Shown: positions 36,901-42,725 of the stretch, piece by piece
Layout of the letters: each line of letters starts with the position of its first letter
Numbering within the stretch: the first letter of the stretch is position 1
Assembly (NCBI GenBank): GCA_947627655.1
Contig: CANQWW010000006.1
Coordinates: forward strand, 1-42,725
Direction: 5' to 3'
DNA: 42,725 nt
Source of the DNA: an uncultured Acinetobacter sp.
GTDB taxonomy: Bacteria > Pseudomonadota > Gammaproteobacteria > Pseudomonadales > Moraxellaceae
Notes under the pieces: model-generated
The model's input: the letters and a program-made list of their open reading frames with translations, nothing else
Databases searched by the model: none
What the model was told of the DNA's origin: nothing
Program-made: the position numbers and the translations under genes

Positions 36901-37131
36901 ATAACGTAAACCATCCAGACCGTTCATCTGCTGTTCAATAATCTGGGTCACTGTATTTTCTACAGTTTCAGCAGATGCACCCGGATAAGTGGCCGAAATG
37001 GTTACGGTTGGCGGAGCAATCGTGGGATATTGCGCAATGGGCATATTGGACAGGCTGAGAATACCTGCCAACATGATCACCAGTGCAAGCACCCATGCAA
37101 AAATCGGGCGATGAATAAAGAATTGAGCCAT
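33952..37131 (-). CDS. adeJ: RND multidrug efflux pump AdeJ
   Basis: A 1059-residue RND transporter with 12 helices and two large periplasmic loops. The proton-relay aspartates are in [17 protein letters not shown] (near residue 407) and the matching lysine in [16 protein letters not shown]. The opening [20 protein letters not shown] and motifs such as [11 protein letters not shown] are AdeJ-like. It is the proton-driven pump of a system giving intrinsic resistance to many drugs. adeJ starts 12 bases after adeI. Compared with the A. baumannii protein I recall scattered substitutions, with no loss of key residues. Confidence 0.95.
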   Translation of the reverse strand: MAQFFIHRPIFAWVLALVIMLAGILSLSNMPIAQYPTIAPPTVTISATYPGASAETVENTVTQIIEQQMNGLDGLRYISSNSAGNGSSSISVNFEQGVDPDIAQVQVQNKLQSATALLPEDVQRQGVRVTKSGASFLQVLAFYSPDGSLTADDIKDYVNSNISEPLSRVAGVGEVQVFGGSYAMRIWLDPAKMASLQVTPSDVANALRTQNAQVAVGQLGGAPSVEGQVLNATVTAQSLLQTPEQFANIFLKNTTSGAQVRLGDVARVELGADNYQFDSKFNGKPAGGVAIKLATGANALDTAQAVEARLEELRPNYPAGMVDTIAFDTTPFIELSIKSVVKTLIEAIILVFIVMFLFLQNWRATIIPTMAVPVVVLGTFAVINAFGFSINTLTMFAMVLAIGLLVDDAIVVVENVERVMVEEHLDPVSATEKSMRQISGALVGITSVLAAVFIPMAFFGGTTGVIYRQFSITLVTAMALSLFVALTFTPALCATMLKQHDPNKPESQSPVARFFRWFNRSFDKVSVKYQGGVNRMTHSKILSGVIYALVLGVIVLLFQKLPSSFLPDEDQGVVMTLVQLPPNATLERTDNVINTMTGYFLENEKDHVQSVFSVAGFSFTGVGQNAGLAFIKLKDWSERTTPESQVGAIIQRGMALNMIVKDASYIMPLQLPAMPELGVSAGFNLQLKDVGGNGHAKLTDARNTILGLAAQDSRLTGVRPNGQEDTPQYRVIVDHAQAGALGVSIAEINSTMAIAWGGSYINDFIDRGRVKKVYVQGEANARMMPEDLDQWYVRNNRGEMVPFSAFATGEWTYGSPRLERYNGVSAMNIQGTPAPGVSSGDAMQAMEEIIAKLPEMGFQGFDFEWTGLSLEERESGDQAPFLYALSLLIVFLCLAALYESWSIPFSVLLVVPLGIVGALLMTYGGMVLLQNPNLSNNIYFQVAIIAVIGLSAKNAILIVEFAKELQEQGEELFEATMHAAKMRLRPIIMTTLAFGFGVLPLALSSGAGAGSQHSVGYGVLGGVISSTLLGIFFIPVFYVWIRTIFKYKPKQQNKQEQTS

Positions 37132-37143
37132 GAACCTTACTCC

Positions 37144-38382
37144 TTATTGCTTAGCAGCAGGTTTTTGTTCAGTTTCTTTTGCATCATTCGCTTTTGATGC
37201 TGCGCCTGCTTGAGGTGCAGCAGCCTGAGGCTGATATGGCTTAGCAACCACTTGTTGCTCAGCTTTTACTTTGGCAATACCATCGACAATCACTTTCTCG
37301 CCTGGTTTAAGACCTTCAGTCACAATCCAGTTTGTACCTTGCGTACCCACCGTAGTGACTGGACGAGTCACCACTTTATTGTCCGCGCCAACCAGCATTG
37401 CCATCGCCTGGCCTGTTGGTGTACGGGTCAATGCCACTTGAGGAATCAGGAAGGCATTTGGAATTTCGCCCTGTACGATTTGTGCAGTGGCAAACATACC
37501 TGGCAGCAAGAGATGATCTTTGTTCGGGAATACTGCACGCAGTGTGACGGTACCTGTTTCCGGATTTACACTGGCATCCGAGAAGGCTAAACGACCTTCG
37601 ACTGGATAAATGCTGCCATCTTCCAGTTTCAGTTTGACACGCGTATTGTTAGAACTGTTCAGATTACCTTTGTTGAGCTGCTGACGCAGACGCAATAACT
37701 CGGCGCTTGACTGGTTGATATCGACATAGATCGGGTCAAGACGCTGAATGGTGACCAAAGGTTCCGCCTGATTCGCAGTGACCAAGGCCCCTGCGGTAAC
37801 AGAAGAACGGTTGGTCTGGCCTGAAATAGGTGCACGTACAGTTGAATAGCCTAAGTTAATTTCAGCATTACGCAACGTTGCACGGTTGGCATTCAGATCA
37901 GCTTCAGCCAGTTTCACCTGAGCGACAATATCATCATATTCCTGTTTAGAAATGGCATTGGTACCCACCAGTTGACGGTAACGGCCTTCTTTAACACGTA
38001 ATACGCCCAGGTTTGCTTCAGCACGAGCAATGGCAGCGCGAGCATTGTCTACTGTTGCACGGTTGGTACTGGAGTCGATTTCGTAAAGTGCCTGACCTTC
38101 GCGGACATAGCTTCCTTCACTGAATAAACGTTTCAGCACTACGCCGGTTGCCTGTGGGCGTACTTCTGAAATCTCAAATGCTGTTGTGCGACCTGAGAGT
38201 TCAACAGACTGCTCGACATTTTGTGGTTGTGCGACCAAGACACTAACTTCCGTTGGTGGCATTTGTTGTTGAGCACCAGCTTGCTGGCCCTCTTTGGGAT
38301 CTTTGCTACAACCAACAAGTGCGATACTTGTTGCTAATGCGCAAGCAGTCAGGGCAGGTGCCCAAAGCTTTGCAGACATCAT
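37144..38382 (-). CDS. adeI: Efflux periplasmic adaptor AdeI
   Basis: A 412-residue membrane-fusion lipoprotein with lipobox LVGC (Cys25). The two lipoyl halves flank a coiled hairpin: SEVRPQATGVVLKRLFSEGS, then LGYSTVRAPISGQTNRSSVT, then the beta-barrel region LDPIYVDINQSSAELLRLRQ. It links AdeJ to AdeK. The C-terminal tail (about residues 385-412) is Ala/Gln/Lys-rich. Two ATGs occur in tandem; GAGGTGG fits 38379 slightly better, but family members usually start at 38382. Confidence 0.95.
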   Translation of the reverse strand: MMSAKLWAPALTACALATSIALVGCSKDPKEGQQAGAQQQMPPTEVSVLVAQPQNVEQSVELSGRTTAFEISEVRPQATGVVLKRLFSEGSYVREGQALYEIDSSTNRATVDNARAAIARAEANLGVLRVKEGRYRQLVGTNAISKQEYDDIVAQVKLAEADLNANRATLRNAEINLGYSTVRAPISGQTNRSSVTAGALVTANQAEPLVTIQRLDPIYVDINQSSAELLRLRQQLNKGNLNSSNNTRVKLKLEDGSIYPVEGRLAFSDASVNPETGTVTLRAVFPNKDHLLLPGMFATAQIVQGEIPNAFLIPQVALTRTPTGQAMAMLVGADNKVVTRPVTTVGTQGTNWIVTEGLKPGEKVIVDGIAKVKAEQQVVAKPYQPQAAAPQAGAASKANDAKETEQKPAAKQ

Positions 38383-38428
38383 TGTTCCACCTCGATTAGA
38401 TTCTTATCTAAATTTTTTTATTTGCTTA

Positions 38429-38462
38429 CGCTGTGTATTACATGCAGATGTAAGGCACAGCG
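38429..38462. promoter_or_regulatory. Nested palindrome upstream of adeI, candidate regulator site
   Basis: Arms CGCTGTG (38429-38435) and CACAGCG (38456-38462) enclose TTACAT (38438-38443) and ATGTAA (38448-38453), with two-base mismatches between the arm blocks and a four-base centre. It ends 47 bases before the adeI start, in the expected promoter or leader. AdeN, the known TetR-type repressor of adeIJK, is a candidate ligand; I do not know its published site, so this is inference. A mRNA hairpin is the other reading. Confidence 0.45.
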
Positions 38463-38542
38463 AAACCTAAATAAAACTTCTTTCTGCCAAATAGACTCCC
38501 TGCAAGCAGAGCAGCTATCTCCGGCCTTTTGTAAATGCTGAC

Positions 38543-38595
38543 GCCAGCCAAAAATATATGACTCATACTGAGTGTATGAGCTGAATATTGCTGGC
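38543..38595. repeat. Nested inverted repeat upstream of adeI
   Basis: GCCAGC (38543-38548) pairs with GCTGGC (38590-38595), AATAT with ATATT inside it, and CTCATAC (38562-38568) with GTATGAG (38574-38580) around the loop TGAGT. Its origin is unknown; there is no T run. Confidence 0.55.
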
Positions 38596-38626
38596 TTATG
38601 TAAAGGGTCGCGCTACCATGAGCTGG

Positions 38627-38692
38627 CGACATAGACTGCAAACACAGGTACCCAAGCTTCCCAAAAATGTAAAAGCTCAGGTTTCTATGTCG
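38627..38692. repeat. Distant inverted repeat in the adeI upstream spacer
   Basis: CGACATAG (38627-38634) and CTATGTCG (38685-38692) are exact complements around 50 bases, with AAAC/GTTT extending the pairing after a short gap. Together with the two upstream palindromes it makes 38429-38692 unusually rich in symmetry. Function unknown. Confidence 0.4.
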
Positions 38693-38767
38693 AGGCAATC
38701 AAAACATTCGATAGCCGTGTGAAGGTAACTCTTTTAAGAATTCCGACACATATAAAATTATCTTCGC

Positions 38768-38926
38768 TTACTTTTTATACCAAACCAGGTGAATAAACCA
38801 GAGCATGATGCAGAAAAGTAATACAAAAGGCATGCCGACTCATTTACTAAAATGATGATTTTTTGCTTTATTTTTGCTCAAAATTCTTTCCTGATGCGAC
38901 TGTCTGCTGTATGGGTTAGCCGGCAT
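38768..38926 (-). pseudogene. Small membrane ORF interrupted by one in-frame TGA
   Basis: On the minus strand an ATG at 38926 opens MPANPYSRQSHQERIL and continues to codon 28, then TGA at 38840-38842, then in the same frame VGMPFVLLFCIMLWFIHL and WYKK before TAA at 38768. The second part is a likely membrane helix. The frame also stays open upstream to 39034, but without an ATG. A TGG-to-TGA change would explain it (Lys-Trp-Val at a membrane edge), or ATG 38833 could start a separate 21-residue peptide. I do not recognise a family. Confidence 0.35.
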
Positions 38927-39065
38927 CGAATAGATCAGATGCGAGATAAATACGCGCAAAGCTACTGAAAATAAAACAAAAAACCGACATATCGTATTGC
39001 GTACGACACGCCCTAAAAACCTGATGGCTAGCCGCTACTATGATAGCGCTTTACTGTCTGTATGG

Positions 39066-39092
39066 AAGTGTACTTGTCAGTACACTTTTTTT
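39066..39092 (+). terminator. Rightward Rho-independent terminator with no obvious gene
   Basis: Stem AAGTGTAC/GTACACTT (39066-39073 with 39080-39087, loop TTGTCA) runs into a T stretch to 39092 on the plus strand. On the minus strand it is followed by CC and has no T run. No rightward gene is annotated before it, since adeI and the next gene are both leftward, so a rightward RNA is implied or it is a relic. Confidence 0.7.
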
Positions 39093-39170
39093 CAAGTGTG
39101 TGGATTTTAAACAAAACCCACAGATTAAAGCAGCTATTTTGCCCATTCAGCCGCGCTCATTGTCGCTATT

Positions 39171-41213
39171 TTAGCTTTTGCTGGTCGTTTGATTTTCGTC
39201 AATATCAACCACTTGCTTCGGTGGCCAGAAGAAGTCACTCGGACGGGTCAGGAAATGTGTCATGACCAATTTGGCCAAGGGCTTCCATTGTTCAAAACGA
39301 ACTCGCCGTGCACGTAAGGCTACGATAATGGTCAGCGTAAAGCTCACAAAAAGGTTGGTCAGGCCAATCAGTAATACCCCAAGGAAAGATACAATAATCA
39401 ATCCGATATCGGGGCCGTTGATATTCATGAGACCTTGAATAAAGTTAGCCGAGGCAAAGGCAATATGCCGGATATCCAGGGGCAGACCCAAAATAAAGCC
39501 AATCGTGCCCATACTGCCCAGCATCACACCGAAAATAAAATTACCGCCTAATGCACCCAGATTACGCTGCATATACTCGGCAAAGCTATTTAACCGTTCT
39601 TGACCCATCAAACGTGCCAAGCGTGAATGTGCTTTCAGGCGTGGTCCGATTTTGCGGTAAACGGCCATATTGTCAAAATAACCGGCCAGCAGCCCAGACA
39701 GGAACAGACAGATACCGGCTATGGCGGCATGCGGAATGGCAAGTGAGGTAAAAGGATTTAGCTCATGCAGGGTTTTGGCTGCTTTGGCATGGTTCATCAG
39801 CGGTTCATGTAATGCGACATCCCATAGCACGGTGATGAGTGCAGCAACCGGAATAGCAATTGAAATATTGCCTAGAATTGCGACAAACTGGGTCCGGATA
39901 ATATTCACAATCAAAGCGGCCAGTTCGGCTATCTGTGCCGTTTTAGAGCCTTTACGCTGCTGTACGGTTGAAGCCAGTGCAGCTGCGGTCATGGCGGGCT
40001 GCTTGGTCGCCACAGTAAAGTGCAACACATGAATCAGCATAAAACCCAGAGAATAATTCATGCTGTAGCTAAAGGCCTGCATCAGCGGTGCCAAGGTGAG
40101 GCGGGTCATCAAGACTTTTAGGGTGGCCATGATTGCAATAATGGCTCCAGCCCCGGCAGCTGATTTATACATGGCCAGAAAGCCACTTTTATCGGTACTT
40201 ACATAATGCTCTCCGGTTTTCGAGGCATTTTCAGTCACCTGTAAGGCCAGAAGCTCGCTGTTCGTCGCCAATAAGTCCCGGACACTGCGTTCGCTATAGA
40301 GTGCCTCGGTAATATCCACCAGAAAATTTCCCATGGATTCATAACGCAGTTGGTCATCATCCAGAATCATGTTCAGGAGAATTTCAATACGCTCCAGACA
40401 TTGTTCCAACAAGGCCAGCATATAGGTCAGGCTGACACTGACCCCGATACGTCTGGTGGAGCGGCGAATTTTTGCCATGACATCATGACATTGTTCCAGC
40501 ATCACCAATGCTTGGGATGCATCAGGTAACGCAATCGAGTCGGTCAGGTCTGCATGCTGAAAGCATTTTTTATATTGCTGAATGAACTCAATGATTTCAC
40601 GGTTTTGCACCAGAAAGGGGGACTCATATTCCATCAGTTCAGGCTGGGCATTAATAAACTCAGGATGCAGACCAATACCACTGACCCGATAGGACAAAAT
40701 GGTAATGGCCTTAATCAGCTCATCTTTAATGCGGGTTTTTTCCACCTGATTAGAATGCCCCTGATTGAACACACTAAACAGTTGCTGCCAGTCCTGCTCA
40801 CTCAGATAATCCAGCCAGTAACGGTCACTGCGCTCATTAAACACCCGGCGTACCAGTTCTTGCAGACTTTTATCATCCGGAATCAAGGGCAGAATGTGGG
40901 CGCCAATACGCTGGTTGAGCTGATTCCAGAAACCGTCCAGAGACAGAATGCCGGTATCGGAGAACAGGCTGGTCTGCTTGTAACAGTTAATGATACGCAG
41001 CACAAACGTTTGTAAGGTGGTGACTGCGTTCGGGGTAATCAGTAATGCCTGTAAAAATGCCTTAAATTTTTCTTCAATTTCTTCTGTATCTTTGCTGTCC
41101 TGAGGCCGGATCCGGTTAACGAGTTCAATCAGTAGCTGTTCATCCAGAGCAGCTCGAGGTTGCTCAAGCTGCTGCTGCATGGTGTGAAAAATATCGGAGA
41201 ATTTAATATGCAT
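39171..41213 (-). CDS. Multi-spanning protein of the 'site-specific recombinase' (Gcr/COG4389) family
   Basis: A 680-residue protein that databases usually call site-specific recombinase. The N-terminal half (about 1-330) is soluble and helical with many Gln/Glu residues. The C-terminal half has five to seven hydrophobic helices, for example LGFMLIHVLHFTVA, FVAILGNISIAIPVAALITV and IGFILGLPLDIRHIAFASAN. No catalytic motif of a tyrosine or serine recombinase is visible, so the name is doubtful. I chose ATG 41213, 16 bases after the ispB stop; a TTG at 41252 would overlap ispB. The pair is probably co-transcribed. Confidence 0.75.
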   Translation of the reverse strand: MHIKFSDIFHTMQQQLEQPRAALDEQLLIELVNRIRPQDSKDTEEIEEKFKAFLQALLITPNAVTTLQTFVLRIINCYKQTSLFSDTGILSLDGFWNQLNQRIGAHILPLIPDDKSLQELVRRVFNERSDRYWLDYLSEQDWQQLFSVFNQGHSNQVEKTRIKDELIKAITILSYRVSGIGLHPEFINAQPELMEYESPFLVQNREIIEFIQQYKKCFQHADLTDSIALPDASQALVMLEQCHDVMAKIRRSTRRIGVSVSLTYMLALLEQCLERIEILLNMILDDDQLRYESMGNFLVDITEALYSERSVRDLLATNSELLALQVTENASKTGEHYVSTDKSGFLAMYKSAAGAGAIIAIMATLKVLMTRLTLAPLMQAFSYSMNYSLGFMLIHVLHFTVATKQPAMTAAALASTVQQRKGSKTAQIAELAALIVNIIRTQFVAILGNISIAIPVAALITVLWDVALHEPLMNHAKAAKTLHELNPFTSLAIPHAAIAGICLFLSGLLAGYFDNMAVYRKIGPRLKAHSRLARLMGQERLNSFAEYMQRNLGALGGNFIFGVMLGSMGTIGFILGLPLDIRHIAFASANFIQGLMNINGPDIGLIIVSFLGVLLIGLTNLFVSFTLTIIVALRARRVRFEQWKPLAKLVMTHFLTRPSDFFWPPKQVVDIDENQTTSKS

Positions 41214-41229
41214 AGGCAATGGAATGGTT

Positions 41230-42207
41230 CTATTGAATACGGTGTAAGGCAAGTTTGGCCAGGTTGATCAGCGCCTGACGGTATTCGGAGTCAGGAAGAT
41301 GATCCAGGGCAGCAATGGCTGTCTCAGTTTCTTCGGTGGCGCGTTGACGGCAATAGTCCAGCGCACCTGAGGCATTGACAATTGTAATGACCTGTTGCAA
41401 ATGATCAGTCCCGCCCGTCGCGATACTTTGACGAACAATGGCGTGTTCTTCACCAGAGGTGTTTTTCAGTGCAGCAATCAGTGGCAGGGTCGGTTTGCCT
41501 TCCATCAGGTCATCACCGATGTTTTTACCCAGGGTATCTGCATCTGAAGTATAGTCTAGAATATCATCAATAATCTGAAAGGCATTACCGAAGTGGCCAG
41601 CAAACTTGCGCAGTGGTTCACGGAATTCACTTTTATCTGACAAAATGGCTGCACCTTCGGTGGCCAGCTCAAATAGGCGAGAGGTTTTGCCGTGAATAAT
41701 GTCCAGATAGGTCGCTTCGGTCGTGTCTGGCTGGTGCTGAGACTGTAGCTGTAAAACTTCACCTTCGGCAATTTCACAGGTGCCGGTCGAAAAATCTTTC
41801 AGCAAAGTCATATTGTTCAGATCAACCAGCAGGTCAAATGCACGTGAAATCAGAAAGTCACCGACCAGAACCGCAGTCTGGTTATTCCAGGTGGCATTGG
41901 CCGTTGGACGACCACGACGCAGGCCAGATTCATCGACCACGTCATCGTGGACCAGCGTGGCTGTGTGTAACATTTCAATAATTGCAGCCAGTTTACGGTG
42001 TTGTGCAAGATCTTCTGCACCACATGCTTTTGCAGCCAGCAGGCACATGATTGGGCGCATACGTTTACCGCCTGCTTCGACAACATGTTTGCTGACGGCC
42101 ATGACTAAGGCAACTTTTGAAGTGATCCCCTCATTAATAAATGTATCCATCGCAGCAAAGTCGTGTGCCACTGGAGCGAGAATATCTTGCTTAAAGTCGA
42201 TGGTCAT
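41230..42207 (-). CDS. ispB: Polyprenyl diphosphate synthase IspB
   Basis: A 325-residue trans-prenyltransferase that builds the long isoprenoid side chain of ubiquinone. The first Asp-rich motif is DDVVD at 88-92 inside LVHDDVVDESGLRRGRPT, the second is DDILD at 214-218, and GGKRMRP near 47 binds the homoallylic substrate. ATG 42207 is preceded by GAGG about 11 bases upstream; an 11-residue extension is unlikely. It is divergent from rplU, the common gammaproteobacterial arrangement. Confidence 0.94.
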   Translation of the reverse strand: MTIDFKQDILAPVAHDFAAMDTFINEGITSKVALVMAVSKHVVEAGGKRMRPIMCLLAAKACGAEDLAQHRKLAAIIEMLHTATLVHDDVVDESGLRRGRPTANATWNNQTAVLVGDFLISRAFDLLVDLNNMTLLKDFSTGTCEIAEGEVLQLQSQHQPDTTEATYLDIIHGKTSRLFELATEGAAILSDKSEFREPLRKFAGHFGNAFQIIDDILDYTSDADTLGKNIGDDLMEGKPTLPLIAALKNTSGEEHAIVRQSIATGGTDHLQQVITIVNASGALDYCRQRATEETETAIAALDHLPDSEYRQALINLAKLALHRIQ

Positions 42208-42660
42208 GTGAAAGGGAACCTCTAATTTGGTAAATCTCAAGTCTGTAGTTTAACAATTTATAACATCCGTGAAAGATAAGAAACGAACAAACCCTGCTAA
42301 AAATCAGGTTTTTAAGATTAAAAACATCGATTAAGCCCAAGTTACCCCTCATCCTGCGGGATAGATTTATCATTACAGGTCAAAGCGCTAGGGCAAATTT
42401 GGGTTTTGTATACGCATCAAAAATGCTTCACTGCCATGTTGATTTTTGTAGCAAAAGGCTTATGAGTCGCTGATTTTTCTGGAATAAGTATATAGTCAAT
42501 TGAGTATAAAAACACGCCTGCCAATATTTAAGTAAAATGGCTTGTTGTTTATCCAAATATCCCTTAAAATCTTTGCCCTTGTATAACCCCCAGTGGCGTT
42601 CGTCTTAAGATCGGTATATCCCTTTATCGGCACGACGACACGGGCATATTGGAGTACATT
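42208..42660. other. Divergent ispB-rplU spacer with rplU leader
   Basis: 453 bases. It holds the rplU promoter (listed separately) and a leader of about 80 bases to the rplU start, ending in GGAG at 42651-42654. No leader hairpin could be defined by eye. The ispB promoter was not resolved. Confidence 0.5.
42542..42570 (+). promoter_or_regulatory. Sigma-70 promoter of rplU
   Basis: TTGTTG (42542-42547), a 17-base spacer and TAAAAT (42565-42570), about 90 bases before the rplU ATG. The hexamers match the consensus at 4 and 5 positions, and spacing is ideal. Confidence 0.6.
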
Positions 42661-42725
42661 ATGTACGCAGTAATCCAAAGCGGTGGTAAACAGCACCGTG
42701 TAGTTGAGGGTGAAACCCTTAAAGT
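42661..42725 (+). CDS. rplU: 50S ribosomal protein L21, 3' end outside the window
   Basis: The first 21 complete codons read [20 protein letters not shown] and lysine, the standard start of L21. GGAG is seven bases before the ATG. The remainder (about 80 residues) lies past the right edge; rpmA is expected next from usual gene order. Confidence 0.95.

Noticed and set aside
38438..38698. 86-codon leftward ORF upstream of adeI
   Set aside because: TTG start and its content is explained by the inverted repeats it crosses; no protein-like pattern.
39171..41213. Mobile element because of the 'recombinase' family name
   Set aside because: No catalytic recombinase motif, no terminal repeats and a clear membrane topology; linked to ispB like an ordinary chromosomal gene.

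Overview
The window looks like a chromosomal segment of an Acinetobacter species. The strongest evidence is a complete adeI-adeJ-adeK efflux operon whose proteins closely follow the AdeIJK family. Supporting evidence is an AT-leaning base composition, AT-rich gene spacers and a typical gammaproteobacterial gene set (ispB divergent from rplU, yccS-like, yaeQ-like, ydcF-like, mgtC-like). From memory of the A. baumannii AdeJ and AdeI sequences there are many conservative differences, so a non-baumannii species is likely. No phage, insertion sequence, CRISPR array or rRNA was seen. One tRNA-Val is cut by the left edge and rplU is cut by the right edge.

Left part (1-9.3 kb): tRNA-Val, a DUF2750 protein, a YdcF-type membrane protein, a large PepSY/flavodoxin/FAD-NAD reductase behind a probable Fur box, a YcxB-like membrane protein, a YccS-type FUSC protein, a Bcr/CflA drug exporter and a nitroreductase. 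After an 0.9 kb AT-rich spacer come a glutamate symporter (gltS) and an AgcS alanine/glycine symporter, then a patatin-like lipoprotein, a 58-residue small protein between two strong inverted repeats, and a hotdog thioesterase.

Middle part (15.6-24.6 kb): a TetR regulator with a perfect 18-bp palindrome in its promoter, an MFS exporter and a LysR regulator lie head to tail, followed by a glutathione transferase and a convergent MhpA-like FAD hydroxylase. This is a plausible aromatic-compound sensing, export and modification cluster, although the link is inferred from position only. Then come a small secreted acidic protein, a COG0523 GTPase, a YaeQ protein, an MgtC/SapB protein and an FKBP isomerase.

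Right part (24.7-42.7 kb): a 7TM-DISM/GGDEF diguanylate cyclase gene broken by one frameshift and one in-frame stop, a GNAT acetyltransferase, three small conserved-type genes, a hairpin-rich convergent spacer, an MHS-type symporter, a second-type peptide deformylase, two adjacent YbjQ proteins, adeIJK, a 0.8 kb spacer upstream of adeI rich in inverted repeats, a multi-spanning protein of the so-called site-specific recombinase family, ispB and the start of rplU.

I did not find a clear new defence or mobile system. The least explained parts are the two structured spacers (29.2-29.4 kb and 38.4-39.1 kb), the TGA-interrupted small membrane ORF in the second one, and the small-ORF/hairpin unit near 14.6 kb.
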